A model generated the notes under the pieces. The model did no database searches. It had not been told where the DNA came from and worked only from the letters and a program-made list of their open reading frames with translations. The translations under genes were made by a program, and so were the position numbers. Below, piece after piece: positions 18,679 through 27,198 of a DNA stretch of 44,491 bases; positions within the stretch are counted from its first letter, which is position 1, and each line of letters starts with the position of its first letter. Location: contig CANHPL010000019.1 in NCBI GenBank assembly GCA_947462685.1, positions 1 through 44,491 on the forward strand. The letters run 5' to 3'. The stretch is from Burkholderiaceae bacterium. GTDB taxonomy: Bacteria > Pseudomonadota > Gammaproteobacteria > Burkholderiales > Burkholderiaceae.

Positions 18679-20313
18679 TTGAAATCTAATCCCCTCATAG
18701 TTGCTCTTGCGCAAAGTAATTTTATACTCGGTGACCTAAGGGGAAACTGCAATAAAATTATCGCTGATGCAAAACTAGCTTTTGAGCAGGGTGCGCGCCT
18801 TTTAGTTACTCCTGAATTATCTCTAACTGGCTACCCCCCTGAAGATTTACTCTTTCGTGATGCTTTTATTGATTCGGTCAATGAACACATTAAGCTTTTA
18901 TGCATAGAACTTGCCCAATTGAAAGACATGTTTGTTATCGTTGGACACCCATCTAGAGTAGCAAGTCCCTCTCAAGGCGTCTTACACAATTGCGCATCAG
19001 TGATCTCTAATGGCGTAGTGATTGCCAAATACGCCAAACAGTTTTTACCCAACTCTGAAGTATTTGATGAGGTTCGTTATTTTTCTCCAGGCAACCAAAC
19101 GTGTGTATTTGAAGCTCATGGTACTCAAATTGGTTTAATTATTTGCGAAGATATTTGGCATGAAGGGCCTGCCCAAGCAGCCAAAAAGGCGGGTGCTCAG
19201 CTCCTAATTATTCCTAACGCCTCGCCATTTCATATGGAAAAGACTTACTTACGAAAAGATATCTTGAAAAAACAAATTCTCGATATCAAGATACCCGCTA
19301 TTTACGTCAATTTGGTTGGTGGCCAAGATGAACTGGTATTTGATGGCGCCTCATTTGCCATGAACTCCCAAGGTCAACTGGTTGATGAAGCACCTCAATT
19401 TGTAGAGCTACTGAGATTCTTAGAATTCATCGATGGAGATGTTGTTTCTGGCAACATTACTCCCGCAACGAGCACGGAGCAACAAGTCTATGATGCTTTA
19501 GTACTTGGCGTCAAAGATTACCTAGGTAAAAATGGTTTTCCGGGAGCTATTATTGGGCTTTCTGGTGGCGTTGACTCTGCTCTGGTACTTGCCATCGCTG
19601 TGGATGCCCTCGGGGCAGATCGCGTGCGCGCTGTGATGATGCCCTCACGTTATACGGCAGATATCTCTTGGATCGATGCAAAAGATATGGCGGACCGATT
19701 GGGCGTGCAATATGATGAAATCCCCATTGCTCCTATGTTTGATGCTTTTGAATCATCACTATCCAAAGACTTTGCCGGTCTTGCTCTTGACGCTACTGAA
19801 GAAAATATTCAAGCACGTATTCGCGGGACACTACTTATGGCATTGTCGAACAAGTCCGGCAGAATTGTTCTTACAACTGGCAATAAAAGCGAGATGGCGG
19901 TTGGTTATTGCACACTATATGGTGATATGGCGGGTGGCTTTGCCGTGATTAAGGATGTGGTGAAAACATTGGCTTATCGCCTGTGCCACTATCGTAACTC
20001 CATCTCTCCCATTATCCCAGAACGTATTATTACGCGCGCGCCCTCTGCGGAACTTCGTCCTGACCAAAAAGATCAAGATAGTTTGCCTCCTTATGAAGTG
20101 CTCGATGCTATTTTAGAGAGCTATATGGAAAATGATGCGCCAATTGAAACCTTGCTTACCTCCGGATTTTCAAAAGCTGATGTGGATAAAGTAACGAGCT
20201 TAATCAAAATTAATGAATATAAACGTCGTCAATCACCCATTGGCGTTCGGATTACTCGCCGAGCTTTTGGGCGCGATTGGCGCTATCCAATTACCTCTAA
20301 GTTCCGCGCTTAA
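18679..20313 (+). CDS. nadE: glutamine-dependent NAD+ synthetase (TTG start)
   Basis: Product of 544 residues. It converts deamido-NAD+ to NAD+ using glutamine and ATP, the last step of NAD synthesis. The N-terminal nitrilase-type glutaminase (about 1-255) shows the Glu in VTPELSLTGYPPEDLL, the Lys in KQFLPN and the Cys in GLIICEDIW. The C-terminal synthetase (about 270-544) has the PP-loop SGGVDSALVLAIA and TGNKSEMAVGYCTLYGD. The start is TTG: no in-frame ATG gives a complete N-terminus, the family begins right at this point, and GGA lies five bases upstream. Follows ppa closely. Confidence 0.96.
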   Translation: MKSNPLIVALAQSNFILGDLRGNCNKIIADAKLAFEQGARLLVTPELSLTGYPPEDLLFRDAFIDSVNEHIKLLCIELAQLKDMFVIVGHPSRVASPSQGVLHNCASVISNGVVIAKYAKQFLPNSEVFDEVRYFSPGNQTCVFEAHGTQIGLIICEDIWHEGPAQAAKKAGAQLLIIPNASPFHMEKTYLRKDILKKQILDIKIPAIYVNLVGGQDELVFDGASFAMNSQGQLVDEAPQFVELLRFLEFIDGDVVSGNITPATSTEQQVYDALVLGVKDYLGKNGFPGAIIGLSGGVDSALVLAIAVDALGADRVRAVMMPSRYTADISWIDAKDMADRLGVQYDEIPIAPMFDAFESSLSKDFAGLALDATEENIQARIRGTLLMALSNKSGRIVLTTGNKSEMAVGYCTLYGDMAGGFAVIKDVVKTLAYRLCHYRNSISPIIPERIITRAPSAELRPDQKDQDSLPPYEVLDAILESYMENDAPIETLLTSGFSKADVDKVTSLIKINEYKRRQSPIGVRITRRAFGRDWRYPITSKFRA

Positions 20314-20317
20314 GAAA

Positions 20318-20347
20318 TTGCATATTTTTGAAATTCTCAGTTATTAT
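20318..20347 (+). promoter_or_regulatory. sigma70-like promoter for glnB
   Basis: TTGCAT (20318-20323) and TATTAT (20342-20347) are spaced by 18 bases, close to the sigma70 consensus. They lie between the nadE stop and glnB, with a good ribosome site (AAGGGA) before the glnB ATG. No -24/-12 sigma54 element was noticed. Confidence 0.5.
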
Positions 20348-20358
20348 GTTTTAAATAA

Positions 20359-20707
<349 letters not shown>

Positions 20708-20709
<2 letters not shown>

Positions 20710-20740
20710 AAACTTGGGTATTCGACACCCAAGTTTTCTT
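20708..20740. terminator. bidirectional terminator between glnB and phasin gene
   Basis: AACTTGGGT (20711-20719) and ACCCAAGTT (20727-20735) form a nine-base perfect stem with flanking A and T runs on both sides, suited to ending both convergent transcripts. Confidence 0.85.
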
Positions 20741-20752
20741 AAAACACCCTCA

Positions 20753-21325
20753 TTAGGTATTTTTTCTTGCAGTGGTCTTTGATGCGACCGTTCTCTCTGA
20801 AGCGTCTTTCCTTATCGTTGCAGCTGTTTTCTTTGCCAACTCATCTACTTGGGCTTCCGCATTTTCAAGAGCGTTATCCACCATCTTACGGCCTTCTTTA
20901 TATACCTTAGCGCCTGCATCAGAAACGTCTTTAATTAACTTCGATAACTCGACACCACCAACTGGGTTTTTTTGCGAAGCTTGATCCAGGTAATCATGCA
21001 GTGCGGTCCGGGCTTTTACTAAATATTTATCTGCTTCTTCAGCAGTCTCTTTATTGACTTGCTTCAAAATACCTTTGACCTTGCTTTGATATGCAACCAT
21101 CCGAGCAAGGGATTCATCTGCTGCTTTAGATTGAATTTGTTTTAATTTAGCAAGATCACTCTGAGCAGTTGCCTTGGCTAAATGCAAGGCATGCTCCATG
21201 TTTGCTTTTAACTCTGCAGCATGATGCTCGCTTAATTGCTGTGCTGCATCTATTAATTTATGCGATATCGCAAATAACTCTTTAGCTTTATCGATGCTCC
21301 AAGTATTGAGATCACTTTGACTCAT
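20753..21325 (-). CDS. phasin family protein
   Basis: Product of 190 residues, almost wholly helical. The domain (about 5-130) is of phasin type: heptad-like Ala/Leu/Lys pattern, LIDAAQQLSEHHAAELKANM and ALHLAKATAQSDLAKLKQIQ. The C-terminus is a Lys/Ala/Thr-rich tail (KKTAATIRK, SKTTARKNT), like PhaP proteins with a DNA-binding or flexible tail. Phasins coat polyhydroxyalkanoate granules and control their size, so the cell probably stores PHB. AGGAG lies six bases before the ATG, suggesting strong translation. No other pha gene is in the window. Confidence 0.88.
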   Translation of the reverse strand: MSQSDLNTWSIDKAKELFAISHKLIDAAQQLSEHHAAELKANMEHALHLAKATAQSDLAKLKQIQSKAADESLARMVAYQSKVKGILKQVNKETAEEADKYLVKARTALHDYLDQASQKNPVGGVELSKLIKDVSDAGAKVYKEGRKMVDNALENAEAQVDELAKKTAATIRKDASERTVASKTTARKNT

Positions 21326-21431
21326 GTTTTTCTCCTATAAACATACTCAAATGGGAACGACAAATACAATAGCAAAATCTAATTACCTCGATATTACCTC
21401 TCTATAGTGAGACAATACAATACAAATATAT

Positions 21432-22325
21432 ATGTTACACGCCGATACTCCTTCCAAACGTCGCACAGGAATACTGCTTGGATCCCTAGTGACCATTGCT
21501 TTTTCTATTTTAGATACTGCAGGTAAATGGCTTTCAACGCATATTCCCTTAATTGAAATTGTTTGGCTCAGATTTGCTATCGCTGCTGTCATCGCCCTTA
21601 TCGTTGTATTACCCAAAACACAAATTCAAGAATTTAAGAATGAAAATCTTAAAATACAGTGTCTTCGAGCCATCATGATGATCTCGATGACCATGCTCAA
21701 TTTTGCAGGTCTTAAATACCTTCAATTAGCACAAGCGAACGCTATATTATTTTCTTCTCCCATCATCATCGCCCTGATTAGTTCGATTTTTTTGAAGGAA
21801 AAGCTGAGCATTAATATTTGGATTGCTATTTTAGGAGGTTTTTTTGGAGTTTTAGTCATCATTGACCCCTTGGGCACAAGTTTTCATCCTGCTATGTTTT
21901 TTGTTCTTGCGCACGCCACGATTTATGCTCTTTTTAATATTTTGACTCGCAAAATGGCGGCTAGTTCTAGCCCCGATGTCACGATTGTTTACTCCACAGT
22001 TATACCAACCATCATTCTTCTGCCGCTCGTCATTCCACAATGGCAAGCGCCGACGGGATGGATTGATTATCTTGTATTTTTCATTACCGGATTATTTGGC
22101 TTCTTAGGACATTATCTTTTGGCCATTGCGTATCGCTTTGCCAAGCCGACTACTATCTCCCCGTTCTTTTACCAACAAATTTTGTATATGATTTTTTTGG
22201 GGTGGTTGATTTTTGGGCAAATCCCTCAAATGAATGTACTTTTTGGCGCTGTCGTTGTGGTTGCCTGCGGATTATATTTATTGTTTAAGGAAAACGGAAG
22301 GTATAAACATGAAGCTTCTGAATAA
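21432..22325 (+). CDS. DMT superfamily transporter (EamA)
   Basis: Product of 297 residues with about ten membrane segments and two EamA repeats (about 15-145 and 160-290). The first repeat starts GSLVTIAFSILDTAGKWL and includes VWLRFAIAAVIALIVV. Such proteins export or exchange small metabolites in the inner membrane; the substrate cannot be told. The start has no Shine-Dalgarno and follows a TACAAT box by about ten bases. The end overlaps the start of the next gene by 17 bases, so the two are translationally linked. Confidence 0.9.
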   Translation: MLHADTPSKRRTGILLGSLVTIAFSILDTAGKWLSTHIPLIEIVWLRFAIAAVIALIVVLPKTQIQEFKNENLKIQCLRAIMMISMTMLNFAGLKYLQLAQANAILFSSPIIIALISSIFLKEKLSINIWIAILGGFFGVLVIIDPLGTSFHPAMFFVLAHATIYALFNILTRKMAASSSPDVTIVYSTVIPTIILLPLVIPQWQAPTGWIDYLVFFITGLFGFLGHYLLAIAYRFAKPTTISPFFYQQILYMIFLGWLIFGQIPQMNVLFGAVVVVACGLYLLFKENGRYKHEASE

Positions 22326-23067
22326 AGTAGCGCTGATCACCGGTGCTGGAACTGGTATCGGTAAAGCGTGCGCTCTCACTCTTTTAGAAAATGGTTATCA
22401 AGTCGTCTTGGTAGGTCGTCGTCGGGAGTTACTCGAGTCAGTTATTTCTGAAAGTTCAGCGCCGCAGACTCAAAGCTTAGCTTGCCAAACGGATATTAGC
22501 GATGTCAACCAGGTGGATCAATTGTTCGAACAGGTAAAAAATCGCTTTGGTCGATTAGATGTACTTTTTAATAATGCTGGTCGTGGCACCCCTATGATGC
22601 CGTTTGATGAGATCCCCTTTGACATGTGGCAAAAAACAGTAGGGGTCAACCTCACTGGAACTTTTTTATGCGCGCAACGTGCTTTTAAAATGATGCGGGA
22701 ACAAAGTCCTCAAGGTGGCCGAATTATCAATAATGGCTCTATTGCTGCGCAAGCGCCGCGCCCTTTTTCTGCACCTTACACCAGCACCAAGCACGCTATT
22801 ACAGGACTTACCAAATCGATTGCTCTAGATGGTAGACCTTTTCATATTGCTTGCAGTCAAATTGATATTGGGAATGCTGCAACAGAAATGAGTGAACCCA
22901 TGGCAAAAGGAATTTTACAAGCGAATGGTGAAATACTCCCGGAAGACAGAATGCCTGTCCAAGAAGTTGCCAATGCCGTATTACATATGAGTAATTTACC
23001 GCTAGATAGCAATATCCTATTTATGACCATTATGGCCACTAATATGCCCCTGGTTGGCAGAGGCTGA
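22309..23067 (+). CDS. short-chain dehydrogenase/reductase
   Basis: Product of 252 residues in the classical SDR family. The dinucleotide motif TGAGTGIGK is at about 12-20, VVLVGRRR follows with Arg residues that favour NADP(H), NNAGRG is near 92, and the active site has Ser in NNGSIA and Y-T-S-T-K. The ATG at 22309 with GGAAGG in front is preferred; a longer frame from 22234 has no support. It overlaps the EamA gene by 17 bases, suggesting that the transporter and enzyme handle the same or related compounds. Substrate unknown. Confidence 0.92.
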   Translation: MKLLNKVALITGAGTGIGKACALTLLENGYQVVLVGRRRELLESVISESSAPQTQSLACQTDISDVNQVDQLFEQVKNRFGRLDVLFNNAGRGTPMMPFDEIPFDMWQKTVGVNLTGTFLCAQRAFKMMREQSPQGGRIINNGSIAAQAPRPFSAPYTSTKHAITGLTKSIALDGRPFHIACSQIDIGNAATEMSEPMAKGILQANGEILPEDRMPVQEVANAVLHMSNLPLDSNILFMTIMATNMPLVGRG

Positions 23068-23151
23068 CACTTTACAGAAAAAGTAAATACCTTCATCTTT
23101 TTGATGGATAATAGTAAAAATAGTTAAAGATGTTTAAAAGGAATAATTAAA

Positions 23152-23289
23152 ATGAATGAATGGCACGGCGAATCAAAAGAAGCTATCAACAAAAAAGTAA
23201 TCACGTTAATTGTTATGCTCGCAGTAGCAACTTGTCTAGCAATCCTCTTTGCACTTGCAGCTGCGCACATAGGATTAGTATTTGGTTGA
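23152..23289 (+). CDS. 45-residue single-span membrane protein
   Basis: A short ORF with AAAAGGA ahead of its ATG encodes 45 residues: a polar N-terminus (MNEWHGESKEAINKK) and one hydrophobic helix (VITLIVMLAVATCLAILFAL...) ending LVFG. The positive residues before the helix suggest the N-terminus is in the cytoplasm. It stands alone between the SDR gene and the convergent DUF2798-type gene, whose stop is three bases away. I do not recognise a family; it resembles small inner-membrane proteins of unknown role. The ribosome site and clean membrane helix support a real gene. Confidence 0.65.
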   Translation: MNEWHGESKEAINKKVITLIVMLAVATCLAILFALAAAHIGLVFG

Positions 23290-23292
23290 CCC

Positions 23293-23532
23293 TTATGGAT
23301 GGTGATGTGACTGCCACCACCGAATGACCTTGCCAGATAGATAAAGGGCCAAAGGTCGATATACAATAATTGAAATAACAGCAATAGGGTAAGCAATCGG
23401 CCAAAGTTCTAGCCAATTATCTATAGCTCCAAAAGAAAACCCCAATAGGTAAATACTGATACAAAATGTCAATGTCATTGACATAAAAAAACCCATAAAA
23501 ACTGCAAACATGACTGCTGCAAGCGTAAACAT
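23293..23532 (-). CDS. small membrane protein, DUF2798-like
   Basis: Predicted product of 79 residues with two membrane helices. The pattern (FAVFMGFFMSMTLTFCISIY, then an ID-x-W-LELWPIAYPIAV segment and a Pro-containing end RPLALYLSGKVI) fits DUF2798, a small two-helix family of unknown function. The ATG at 23532 is preferred because GAGGA stands eight bases before it; a TTG at 23547 adds five residues without support. Convergent with the 45-residue membrane protein. Confidence 0.65.
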   Translation of the reverse strand: MFTLAAVMFAVFMGFFMSMTLTFCISIYLLGFSFGAIDNWLELWPIAYPIAVISIIVYRPLALYLSGKVIRWWQSHHHP

Positions 23533-23708
23533 AAAGAGTGTCCTCAACTAATTGAATTCCACTGATTATCCTCTATTGGGTAAAGTACCTCGGTGATCAC
23601 TCACTTTGTGACGGACTAAGCTAAATTGACTGTAGTTCAGGAGATGTCGGTGCAGTTAACTAAAATGGATTATTCTTAAAGTATTCTATTTTTACTGATT
23701 ACACAAAC

Positions 23709-24440
23709 ATGAAAATTAAACGTCCTGCTTTATCAAGAGGCTACGCTGATCACGGCTGGCTCAAATCGTTTCATAGTTTTTCTTTTGCGGACTATCATGA
23801 CCCCGAATTCATGGGCTTTGGCCCTCTGCGAGTGATTAACGAGGACTGGATTGCCTCTGGAAAAGGTTTTGGCACCCATGGTCATCAAGATATGGAAATT
23901 ATTACCTATGTCCTCGAGGGTGAACTGGCTCATAAAGACAATATGGGTAATGGAAGAGCAATTTATCCCCATGAAGTTCAACGCATGAGCGCTGGTCGAG
24001 GTGTGATGCATAGCGAATACAACCATGCTGAAGGGCAAACTACGCATCTGCTCCAAATTTGGATTCAGCCTGACAATTTGGGGGTTGACCCTAGTTACGA
24101 ACAAACCTTGTTCCCGCCTGCGGAAAAAAGGGGTAAATTACGTTTGGTTGCCTCTGAAAATGGGGCTGATAACTCCGTAAAAATTCATTCAGATACACGC
24201 TTGTATGCAGCGTTAATCGATGGGGATGAAACCATCCAACACGATTTGGCGGCTGGACGTTTGGCTTATCTTCACGTAGCTAAAGGTAGCGTCAATGTCA
24301 ATGGTGAACAACTTGACACAGGTGATGCCATGATGCTTGCGCAAGAAAGTAGGGTTCAGATTGAACAGGGTAAAGATGCGGAAATTTTACTATTTGACCT
24401 TCCCCCTGCAGCAAAGCCACGTAGGGTTGGCTCTCATTAA
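23709..24440 (+). CDS. pirin family protein (YhhW-like)
   Basis: Product of 243 residues, a bicupin. The N-terminal cupin has the metal ligands in FGTHGHQDMEIITYVLEGEL (two His, Glu) and RGVMHSEYNH. Proteins of this group bind iron or another metal; E. coli YhhW shows quercetin 2,3-dioxygenase activity, but the natural substrate is unclear. The start at 23709 begins right at the family's N-terminus (KIKRPALSRGYADHGWL) though no clear ribosome site precedes it. It is followed 15 bases later by a class III dioxygenase gene, probably in one operon. Confidence 0.93.
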   Translation: MKIKRPALSRGYADHGWLKSFHSFSFADYHDPEFMGFGPLRVINEDWIASGKGFGTHGHQDMEIITYVLEGELAHKDNMGNGRAIYPHEVQRMSAGRGVMHSEYNHAEGQTTHLLQIWIQPDNLGVDPSYEQTLFPPAEKRGKLRLVASENGADNSVKIHSDTRLYAALIDGDETIQHDLAAGRLAYLHVAKGSVNVNGEQLDTGDAMMLAQESRVQIEQGKDAEILLFDLPPAAKPRRVGSH

Positions 24441-24455
24441 TCGACTACCTACCCC

Positions 24456-25253
24456 ATGTTAATGCCAGCATTATTTATTGGACATGGGAGTCCAATGTAC
24501 GCTCTTGAGCCCAATCGATATACACAATCTTGGGCGAAGCTAGGGCAAAGTATGCCTCAACCGAGAGCTATTTTGATGCTATCAGCGCATTGGTATACGA
24601 GAGGTATTTGGTTAACTGCTATGCAACACCCAAAAACGATTCATGATTTTAGTGGGTTTCCAGAAGAGTTATCAGCGCTTCAATACCAAGCACCTGGCTC
24701 ACCTGAACTAGCATTGCAGGTCAGAGACTTAATTCAGCCACATTTTACGAATATCACACTAGAGGATGCCGAATGGGGTTTAGATCATGGCGCATGGTCC
24801 ATCTTAAAATATGTGTACCCTAAAGCCAATATTCCTGTTATTCAAATGAGTATTGATGCTACCCTACTCAATCAAGAACACTGGCAATTAGGGCAACTAT
24901 TGCAATCTCTTCGTCAAGAGAATGTATTGATCATCAGCAGTGGTAATGTGGTTCATAATTTACGATTACTATCAAGAAGCAATGCTTTCCCGCCTCCATG
25001 GGCAACTGATTATGAAGCGTTCTTTAAGCATCATGTATTAAATAATGACCTTGAACCTCTGATTGATTGGGAAAATTCTAATCCATACGCCTCTTATGCC
25101 ATACCTACCCCAGAACATTATTTACCGGCAATTTATACTCTAGGTCTAAAGCACGAGTCTGAGTCTGCCAGCGTAATCACAGAAGGTATAGAAATGTCAT
25201 CGATTAGCATGTTAAGCTTTGGCTTTGGCTTTGGTTTGCCCCCTATTCAGTAA
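24456..25253 (+). CDS. 4,5-DOPA dioxygenase extradiol-like protein (YgiD family)
   Basis: Product of 265 residues in the LigB/DODA class III extradiol dioxygenase superfamily. Metal-binding His residues are visible in FIGHGSP (near 10), LSAHWYTRG (near 46) and GNVVHNLRLL (near 170), with DHGAWSILKYVYP near 110. E. coli YgiD acts on L-DOPA in vitro; the role in bacteria is uncertain. It sits between pirin and the site-2 protease gene. It is only distantly related to ligB at 38133 and belongs to a different branch. Confidence 0.9.
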   Translation: MLMPALFIGHGSPMYALEPNRYTQSWAKLGQSMPQPRAILMLSAHWYTRGIWLTAMQHPKTIHDFSGFPEELSALQYQAPGSPELALQVRDLIQPHFTNITLEDAEWGLDHGAWSILKYVYPKANIPVIQMSIDATLLNQEHWQLGQLLQSLRQENVLIISSGNVVHNLRLLSRSNAFPPPWATDYEAFFKHHVLNNDLEPLIDWENSNPYASYAIPTPEHYLPAIYTLGLKHESESASVITEGIEMSSISMLSFGFGFGLPPIQ

Positions 25254-25262
25254 AAGAAAGAA

Positions 25263-25907
25263 ATGATGGATTCAGATTTAATTTTTACTATTTTGACAGT
25301 CGCCCCACCACTGATTCTTGCCATTACACTGCATGAAGCCGCACATGGCTATGCTGCTAAATATTTTGGTGATTACACGGCATATTCTTTAGGCCGAGTA
25401 ACTTTAAATCCTCTGAAACATGTTGATCCCATCGGTACTTTTTTAATTCCTTTGGTATTAAAACTATCTGGATCACCTTTTTTATTTGGTTATGCAAAAC
25501 CGGTTCCTGTGAATTTTTCTGCCCTGAATAATCCCAAAAGAGATATGATTTGGGTGTCTCTAGCAGGACCTGCATCGAATTTTATTCAAGCCTTTATTTG
25601 GACGCTAATTTTTTCTGTTTTAAGAGTGTCAATCGACTCACCCTTTTTATTCGCGATGGCAAAAGCAGGTATTTATTGGAACGTAGTATTAGCCGTATTT
25701 AACTTGTTTCCAATCCCGCCCTTGGATGGTGGCAGAATTTTAGTGGGATTATTACCTTATCAACAGGCTCGAATGTTAGCCAAGCTTGAGCCTTACGGAA
25801 TTTTTATTGTGATTGGTTTGATGATTGCTGGTATTTTGGGAGGATTATGGCTTGAGCCACTCATCAACCTTTCTTTAAAATTCTTGAATTTATTTCTACT
25901 CAATTAA
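25263..25907 (+). CDS. site-2 protease family protein (peptidase M50)
   Basis: Product of 214 residues with about five membrane segments. The zinc site HEAAH is in ITLHEAAHGYAAKYFGD (near 25) and the second motif NLFPIPPLDGGRIL (near 155) supplies the third ligand Asp. This is the short cytosolic-side M50 form (YwhC-like) without PDZ or CBS domains. Such intramembrane metalloproteases cut membrane proteins, but targets of this branch are unknown. Two ATG codons stand in a row (25263 and 25266). Its last 12 bases overlap the end of the convergent TAXI gene. Confidence 0.92.
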   Translation: MMDSDLIFTILTVAPPLILAITLHEAAHGYAAKYFGDYTAYSLGRVTLNPLKHVDPIGTFLIPLVLKLSGSPFLFGYAKPVPVNFSALNNPKRDMIWVSLAGPASNFIQAFIWTLIFSVLRVSIDSPFLFAMAKAGIYWNVVLAVFNLFPIPPLDGGRILVGLLPYQQARMLAKLEPYGIFIVIGLMIAGILGGLWLEPLINLSLKFLNLFLLN

Positions 25908-27185
25908 ATTCTTTTTCTCTTCCGCAACTCTGCGCTGCACATCTCCAATATGCGCCAAGAGATCATAGACGTCTTTCGTATTGAATTGCGAAACTTTTAA
26001 CAACATAGAACGGTCAAGTAAATCTTGTAAAGAGATATTTACTTGCCCCTTCTCATATTTACCTGCATTCACTTGATTTTCAATTGAGTACAACTCTTTA
26101 TAAATCATTGCGAATTTATATTTGATCCTATATTGCAAAATAGAAGGTAAGAAATTAAATAATGGAATCAAAATAGCAGCCAGTGGAATAGCCACTCGAA
26201 ATAATCGATCTATCCAAACAGCTACCCAAAATGGCAAATAACGATGCAAGAACCCTGGTCCTTCTCGTAATACTTTTTGTGCGTCTTCATTCGTATCAAA
26301 ACTTAAGTGATTAGGGCTTGGAAACTCTTTTTCGGCATTCAAAATATCGGCTTGAGAGAGCATATCGATTGATAGATCCACCACTAGTGAGGTAATCGCC
26401 GGGTGTAAATTTTTTCTAGATACCAATTCTGCGGTAGAGGACAACATGAGGATATCTTTACTTGGGGAGTCGTTATAGACATCTAAAGTCGCTCTTTTCA
26501 CCTGTAGAACACTTAAACCTTTTATTCTTGGAGGATATCCATAAGCTTTTGAGAATGACATGATTTTTAATTGCGGATCAGAAAAAATCTTTTGCATAAT
26601 CTGCGCACGATTATTGACCGAAATAAACATGGCATCAATCTCCCCAGCTTGTAATTTCTCTAAGGACTGATCCGTATTGAATGCGAAAAAATTGGGCGCA
26701 TCGGTTTTAATCTGATCCAACGCAAAGATACGTTCAACTAATTTTCGAGTACCACTTCCTGAAACCCCAATTGATACTTTCTTTTTAACTAAATCATCTA
26801 AAGTATCAGGTGTGGCTTTAAATGATTTATCTCGGTAAACAATCCAAAGCGGCTCATAAAACACACCAGCTAAAGATTGAATTTGAGGATACTCTTTGGA
26901 AGAAGATGTTCCTGATTGCACAAAAGCAAGGTCAACTTGACTATTTGAATCATTGAGTAATTCAAGATTCTCAATCGATCCTTTGGTGACTAAAATTTCG
27001 ACTTGAATGCCGTTCTTCTCAAGAGCTTCCTTGTATTCATTCCCCAAGCGAAAATACTGCCCTGTTTTCCCCCCGGTAGCAATCACGATTTTTTTAGGTG
27101 GTGCCGGGACAAAGTAATGTAATGCTAATGCGATGATGACTACAAATGAAAGAACAGCAGCAGCAATCGATTTTGGACTAAGCAT
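25896..27185 (-). CDS. membrane-anchored TAXI family solute-binding protein
   Basis: Predicted product of 429 residues. An N-terminal membrane segment (AAVLSFVVIIALALHYFVP) anchors a TAXI/NMT1-type binding domain (about 30-310: KKIVIATGGKTGQYFRLGNE, VQSGTSSSKE, SIGVSGSGTRKLVERIFAL). A second membrane segment (about 325-355, VAIPLAAILIPLFNFLPSIL) leads to a cytoplasmic helical tail (SIENQVNAGKYEKG). TAXI proteins normally serve TRAP transporters, but none is here. The ATG at 27185 is preferred: AAGGT overlapping the preceding stop codon serves as ribosome site. It is 14 bases after the glutamate-synthase-like gene, so the two form an operon. Confidence 0.88.
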   Translation of the reverse strand: MLSPKSIAAAVLSFVVIIALALHYFVPAPPKKIVIATGGKTGQYFRLGNEYKEALEKNGIQVEILVTKGSIENLELLNDSNSQVDLAFVQSGTSSSKEYPQIQSLAGVFYEPLWIVYRDKSFKATPDTLDDLVKKKVSIGVSGSGTRKLVERIFALDQIKTDAPNFFAFNTDQSLEKLQAGEIDAMFISVNNRAQIMQKIFSDPQLKIMSFSKAYGYPPRIKGLSVLQVKRATLDVYNDSPSKDILMLSSTAELVSRKNLHPAITSLVVDLSIDMLSQADILNAEKEFPSPNHLSFDTNEDAQKVLREGPGFLHRYLPFWVAVWIDRLFRVAIPLAAILIPLFNFLPSILQYRIKYKFAMIYKELYSIENQVNAGKYEKGQVNISLQDLLDRSMLLKVSQFNTKDVYDLLAHIGDVQRRVAEEKKNLIE

Positions 27186-27198
27186 ATCTATTATGACC

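Noticed and set aside
24456..25253. Second protocatechuate 4,5-dioxygenase
   Set aside because: Sequence is of the YgiD/DODA branch, lacks a LigA partner and differs from LigB around the ligands.
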